In this document: in pieces, positions 59,501 through 64,000 of the stretch
Numbering within the stretch: the first letter of the stretch is position 1
Layout of the letters: every line of letters begins with the position of its first letter
Origin: Phoronis australis
Lineage: Eukaryota > Phoronida > Phoronidae
Direction: 5' to 3'
DNA length: 64,000 nucleotides
NCBI GenBank assembly: GCA_002633005.1
Contig: NMRA01000168.1
Location: forward strand, 375,129 to 439,128
Translations under genes and position numbers: made by a program
Notes under the pieces: generated by a model
What the model saw: the letters and a program-made list of their open reading frames with translations, nothing else
Told to the model about the DNA's origin: nothing
The model's database searches: none

Positions 59501-62500
59501 TCAAATGACAAACACTGAAAACCCACTTGTTGTGCCAAGTCTTTCAAAGCTCTGAAATCACCACCCATTTGATGAAAAAACAAGTCGACACCAATTTCAT
59601 AAAGGTGAGTGACCAAAATCAAAATCTGACGATTGTGATTAAAGCTGCTTTAAAGCAAGTTTTAGCCTATTGGCGGACATTAACTACGACTTCCTCAGTT
59701 ACAGGAACATGAACGATGGTACTTATTTGTTAAAGTTTCAAAATCTCAATGAATATATTTACATAGTGATTAGCATAGTTCAGTGACAGTCTTTCATTAT
59801 CCAAACTTGATTGAAAACACCACTGTACTTTCTGTTGGACAGCTTGACGTACACATGCTCATGCTCTCTGCACAATTTCCGATCTTACGGTGTGCACTTG
59901 TAAAGCAAATCGTCAATAGGCAATATGAACAAACAAGATATAATAATACCTATTATTTCAAGACCACATGTCTCATCCTCAGGCAATATGGTAAAACGAA
60001 CATGGTGGAAGCGAAATAAGCAGTGAAACAAACAGTGACAATAAGTAAAAGGAGTATACAAGCTGAATGTGGACATGTAACACAGCCTAACGGAACAGAG
60101 CCAGCTATTCAGCGCATTTTTTCATGACTAATCAATAGAGACTCCAAAATCTTCAACAGAAATGTGTCCTTTTCTACGTACCTCTTCTGTCTACAGTACA
60201 GATTTTTTAAGGACCACAGCTTAAAGTACTTACGTCATAGTACTCTCTGTAAAGCCGATGTTGAGACTTCGATTTCTGTCTGTACTCCGCATACATTCGC
60301 CTCCTTTCTTTCTGTGGCTTGTTTAGGAAAGCCTCTATCTTGCCAAGATTTTCCCTTAGGCACCGACTCTTTTCGAGATTAACACCCGAATTTCCCTGAC
60401 GAAGGATTTCTGACAACAGGCCTTGAGTACGGTTGAACGCCACAGCGGCAAAAATCTCCTGTGACACGCCCGCACTTTTCATCTCATCTCGAATGCGAGA
60501 GAAGATTTCCTTGTCAATAGGGAGTGCTGGTGGGACAGATTTTTTCACCTCAGTCGCCAAGCTGACCAAGTCTTGCAGGTTAGCTTCATCTGCAATGAGA
60601 TGGGAGTGGTTTCCAATACCAAAAGTAGACACGTGTTCTTAGGATTACATGTTTTAAACTGTGGCAACAAACCGTACTACAGTTCAGTTTTCCTCTCATC
60701 CGTAGAGAGGCTTGAAAGCCAAAACACCAAATCTACTGAGATGTATTTTCCACCAGACTACTTTTACAAGATCTGATCTTGCACAGCCTCGAAACAGTCC
60801 ACATCGCATCAATGAAAACTGTTGCAGGTATAAAGTCTGGTTTATTTTGAATAAATGGTGGCAAACAAAAGAATGCAACAAAACTATAAAAATGACAAGA
60901 CATCCATTTGCACCTAAGAACATGTTTCTCAGTTGGAAAACACTCACATTCTTCTTTGCTTGAGTGTTACTAGTACCAGTGGTAAAATCACAAAACCCAC
61001 AACCACCACTTGTTGACCAAGAGACATACAACAGATAGTCCAATAATAACCTGCAGCATAACTTTGTGTAATAAGTAATGATAACCTTGTATTCCATGGT
61101 TCGCATAAAACTTTGACTCAGAAATTCCATGACTTTGCTATTACTTTTCAGGGTAGTTTAAGGAACAATCAATGCAAATTCAAAGCCATTCTATTACAAT
61201 TTGTGTGTTACAACTCCAAACTCCCTTTCATCACTGGGAAAAAATTTCGAAACAGGAAATCAATCAGGAAAGAGGTGTTATGCATTTTAATTATTTATTC
61301 TACAAAACACAAGTAACCAATTTTAAGATATCTACTGCGACAACCACCTTGACAACAAGACAAAATAATCACAGGACAAAACTTGTCGAAGATCTGAAAA
61401 GTGTATGAAAATGGTCACCAAGTGAAATGATGACTTTCACCAACCATGTGGGAATTCAACAGTACCTACTAAGTAATATAGCAAAATCTACCACTCTGAG
61501 ACAAATTTCAACACTTCTGCATACTCCAACCAAGTCTTCTACTTATGACCCGTCAACCACACCAACCTGAGCATACACACTGACTTATCATGTGAAACAG
61601 TGTTGCTCAAAATAAGCTATCTTGTTTCAATTGCATGTACCAACTTCTGCCAAAAGTATATACCACTAATGCTAAAAACCATTCAGCTAGCAAATGGTGA
61701 CTTGTGCTGAGCTAGCGATCACCCAAACGGGAGTTAAGACTACCGGTATACAAAATGTTAGGGAACATTTTATGCGTACATTGGATGCAAACATGAATGT
61801 GCACCTGATCAAGAAAAATTACTGCCCTTCATGATTTTCTTTAAATTATGTTTTTGCAGTAAAAACTAATTCAAGGGGTTTTCTGGGTAACAATTACATT
61901 CAAGCATTCAAAGACAACAAAGGATCTAAAATCAAGGACTTTTCAAGGCCAGACGTCGATTCAAGGTGTATTCAAGGACAAGACTGACTGGAACCGGAAC
62001 CGTGTATTCAATATTTGTTCTTGCATGGGACACATGCACCTAAGCAAGCACATGTACAACATGTAACAATCTAGGCTGGGAATTCTCACACATTGCTTGT
62101 CCATCTATGTTCAGTAGTTCCCTTCGGTATAAGAAACTTTTAAGAAAACAGAACGTCTAAGGTCATATTCTTGGCACATTGCCACCACGTGAACTTGAAT
62201 AATGAAAAGTTCATTCATGAATGGCTCATGGTTATTTTTATCATTTTTGTCCAGAAACATTTGCCAAAAGTGCATTTTTTTGATTTTTAATGGGCTGATT
62301 TTTAAAACATTTCTAACACAAATAGTACATTTCACACCCGTTTAGCTTGTCAATATTGAATTCTTATAAATGAAGCGCTTTGGGATTTAAAAATGTTACC
62401 ACTCTCATCCCATCACCTGAATGGTGCCGTAAAAATAGGAGTACGCGCAATGTAAAAATGGCCGATTTAGACAACAGACCGAAGGACTTCTTGAAGAAAA

Positions 62501-63914
62501 AGTTTTTTTACAATCTCTTTTGTTCGAGTTGGAAAGAATTAGAGACATCGATGGCCTCCTAAGGTGTCCCTCTATGCACAAAAGGTATTTATAGTGACGT
62601 GATTTTGATGATTTAGAGTGAGGCATAATTTGTCAAAAAGTTTCTGGCATATGACGCTCCTATAGGAGATCCACCGTCTCTACTGGGGTCAGCTAGAGAC
62701 ACTGGTCATTGTCTACATTAGCAGGTGACAGAAAAAGGATTGGTGGAAATCACCAAAACAGGGTTTAGTATCCTTTTAAAGCATCAGACCTCAGCTGCCA
62801 AATACAGCAATGTTTGCTAGAATAAGTCAACTACTCTTACACTACTTTAGAAAACTGTCAAAATGACAATAAACCAACCTTCCATCACAAAAAATTCAAT
62901 ACAGACGGTCACTTACTGTTAAGAAATTGGTCTTAAATGGATCTTTGATCAAATAAGAAAAAATTTCAGGATTTTGATTCGTTATTGAGCTAAGACCAGG
63001 CTCTAGAAGTAGGCGTCTCATTTTGAGTTGCGAGGAATAACAAACTGCCAGTTCTTAACAAACCAAAAAATCAATTCTCAAAGGAGTTAAGGAACAAGTT
63101 GAGACCAACTTTAAAGCAGTACGTGAACAGCCCTAATAGAAATTGAAAGTCTGCTCCTTGGAAGGAACAAGAGCTTAAAGTTGTTGTTAAATCACATCAC
63201 TTGTGGCTAAGGTTACGCTAATAAAGAGTCTCTAAATCATTTGACCATGGGCAATGGCCATTGCCTGATCGGCTTCACTTGAACACAGAAGATACCTGGT
63301 TTAAGTGCTGCCAATAAATGAATTTTCTATACCGCAATGACATTGGTTTCAAACTGCTTCTGTTGTAGATGTGCTTCCGGTGAATCATATGAGCCTCTGT
63401 TAGCTACTCGCTAACGGGCAATTGCCTATTAGCTGAATGGTTAGCACACTTGCCGGTTTTATGGGGGTCGCTGGTTCGATCCCCGGGTCGGGTAATCTCG
63501 GCTATTACTACACTTCTTTGTCTAGGTGGGATTTCTGGGCTTGGAAGAATTTAGTTGTTATTTCTTCAGACCAGGGTCTTAAAAATTTCAAGTCACGTAA
63601 TGACTAGAAATTTAAGACCTACTGGAAACCAGGAAGCCACCAAGTTCTGACTTACCCAGCTTAGTACATGAATACTATTGTCAAAATAAAGCTGTATATT
63701 TAGTATTCTGCTTTGCACTAAGGCTAGTTAATGGTTATCATTCCATGTCCTGCAGCAAGTACGAAATTGCAAACTCACCGCGCGAGATTCTCCCTGTGCC
63801 CCGACATGTCGGACAGGGAACACTTATTTCTTCATAAACTTGGTCAAAGGTGGACTCCGACGATACTGGATTACTCATGGATTGGCCCTGTATAGCACCT
63901 GCTTCTAAAGACAT
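47599..63914 (-). CDS. Transmembrane protein 106 (TMEM106 family)
   Basis: Six exons read leftward: 63914-63779, 54001-53938, 51985-51808, 49856-49663, 49069-49016, 47701-47599. All GT-AG, phases consistent, 242 codons plus stop. Type II membrane glycoprotein of late endosomes and lysosomes, affecting lysosome size, acidification and transport in vertebrates. The N-terminal cytosolic motif CPTCRGTGRISRG (Cys34, Cys37) is followed by NELVALIPFSDSRLKPRR, a family hallmark. The transmembrane helix spans about 68-90, followed by FPRS. The lumenal LEA-type domain has several N-x-S/T sites (NTT, NVT, NVS, NAT). Cys194 and Cys233 are 39 residues apart, the spacing of the lumenal disulfide in human TMEM106B. 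The last exon encodes YLGHQEQVTKSTYQKTSC, the conserved C-terminal block. The A/B/C paralogue cannot be assigned. Intron 1 is 9.8 kb and contains the CUT-homeobox exons. Confidence 0.95.
50340..50515 (+). repeat. Fragment of the modular repeat family (copy 4)
   Basis: Resembles the 3' part of the CCGTCCGT-headed repeat (gtgcctcctagtagc, gacagatt, gcgccatctagtggcc, then ataacattaataaa). It lies in intron 3 of TMEM106 and is more diverged than the other copies. Confidence 0.6.
52058..52156 (-). repeat. tRNA-derived SINE, family 2, copy 2
   Basis: Aligns to 43066-43156 in the same orientation; the B box has decayed (complement of aggactcaaacat). A C-run (tgcccccccc) replaces part of the tgcctgcctgg segment. 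In intron 2 of TMEM106. Confidence 0.5.
54002..58836 (-). other. TMEM106 intron 1, part downstream of the CUT-homeobox exons
   Basis: 4.8 kb of intron, AT-rich. Contains the MITE at 56159-56361 and an exon-like frame at 57142-56994 (see findings). No other gene recognised. Confidence 0.45.
56159..56361. mobile_element. 203-bp palindromic MITE
   Basis: The ends CATGGAACAATAGAAAGT and its complement extend, with small gaps, as inverted arms of about 90 bp sharing CAGGTAAAGGGCCTG and TTGGTT..G.ATTCAC. Very little unique interior. Confidence 0.75.
58837..58842 (-). terminator. Poly(A) signal of the CUT-homeobox gene
   Basis: AATAAA on the minus strand, about 113 bases after the TAA of the homeodomain exon. 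Supports a real terminal exon rather than a skipped internal one. Confidence 0.55.
58955..60589 (-). CDS. SATB-like CUT domain plus divergent homeodomain, partial
   Basis: Two exons, 60589-60234 and 59239-58955, inside TMEM106 intron 1 and on the same strand. The first follows a good acceptor (ctcattgcag) and ends at GAC|GTAAGT; the second follows aaatttcag and ends in TAA. Exon 1 encodes a CUT domain: EIFSRIRDEMKSAGVSQ, AVAFNRTQGLLSEILR and KPQKERRRMY align closely with the first CUT domain of SATB proteins and much less with CUX or ONECUT. Exon 2 encodes a homeodomain of the SATB kind (NPDKVALRVLSEALDI), but helix 3 reads AILKYLRKIKEQ, lacking Trp48/Phe49 and Asn51. SATB proteins are nuclear matrix-associated chromatin organisers. 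The 5' end is missing: exon 1 starts with two bases of a split codon and has no in-frame ATG before the CUT domain. The N-terminal ULD/CUTL modules and second CUT of SATB are not seen. Confidence 0.8.
60590..63361 (-). other. TMEM106 intron 1, part upstream of the CUT exons
   Basis: 2.8 kb in which a first exon for the CUT-homeobox gene would be expected. Candidate minus-strand donors at about 62930 and 63651 are preceded by in-frame stops rather than an ATG-led frame. The repeat R3 copy B lies at 62443-62690. Confidence 0.4.
62443..62690 (+). repeat. Interspersed repeat R3, copy B
   Basis: Plus-strand copy of the repeat seen reversed at 18779-19040 and as a fragment at 27677-27745. A short ATG frame (MADLDNRPKDFLKKK) within it is not conserved in the other copy. 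Confidence 0.65.
63362..63513 (+). repeat. tRNA-derived SINE, family 1, copy 2
   Basis: A box TTAGCTGAATGGTTAGC and B box GGTTCGATCCCC. About 85-90 percent similar to 18561-18715 across about 150 bp. Antisense within TMEM106 intron 1, about 270 bp from exon 1. Confidence 0.72.
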
Positions 63915-64000
63915 TTAACACACGTTTGGTGACGCAACAGACATTCCATAAACACAAGTTTTCTAACCGTACAGCCCATAAACTAACGATATTAATATGT

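Noticed and set aside
60696-61130. 144-codon minus-strand frame considered as a first exon for the CUT-homeobox gene
   Set aside because: The donor-like GTGAGT at about 60949 leaves phase 0, not the one-base overhang needed by the CUT exon, and the peptide lacks SATB character.

Overview
This is a nuclear eukaryotic window. Genes are split by GT-AG introns of 0.1 to 10 kb. The DNA is AT-rich, and much of it is interspersed repeat. The gene families (TMEM106, a SATB-type CUT-homeobox gene, a CYP2-like P450, an animal L-galactose-dehydrogenase-like aldo-keto reductase, a C-type lectin) together with THAP/Kolobok, hAT and Mutator-type DNA transposons and tRNA-derived SINEs point to an invertebrate metazoan. 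A marine non-vertebrate deuterostome is my guess, but the sequence alone does not settle the phylum.

Layout. 1-325 (-): 5' end of a secreted C-type lectin gene that runs off the left edge. 1691-2470 (+): last two coding exons of an unrecognised gene, with a tandem duplication over its splice donor. 2.5-8.3 kb: repeats (a foldback element, a hAT-like MITE, a THAP-like fragment). 8.3-10.0 kb (+): TATA promoter and an intronless cytochrome P450. 10-34 kb: a repeat-rich gene desert holding Mutator-like MITEs, two decayed hAT transposases, three copies of a CCGTCCGT-headed repeat family and a 3.2-kb Kolobok/THAP transposon nested in one of those copies. 34.2-42.0 kb (+): eight-exon aldo-keto reductase, complete at 348 codons. 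47.6-63.9 kb (-): six-exon TMEM106 gene, complete at 242 codons. Its 9.8-kb first intron contains, on the same strand, two exons (60589-58955) encoding a SATB-like CUT domain and a divergent homeodomain.

The genes are functionally unrelated: immune or adhesion lectin, xenobiotic or lipid oxidation, sugar dehydrogenation, lysosomal membrane protein, chromatin/DNA-binding protein. The aldo-keto reductase and TMEM106 genes are convergent. The most notable points are the CUT-homeobox exons inside TMEM106, whose splice phase fits TMEM106 exon 1; the homeodomain that has lost the conserved Asn51; the triplicated splice donor; and several transposon insertions whose boundaries can be read from target-site duplications or paralogous empty sites.
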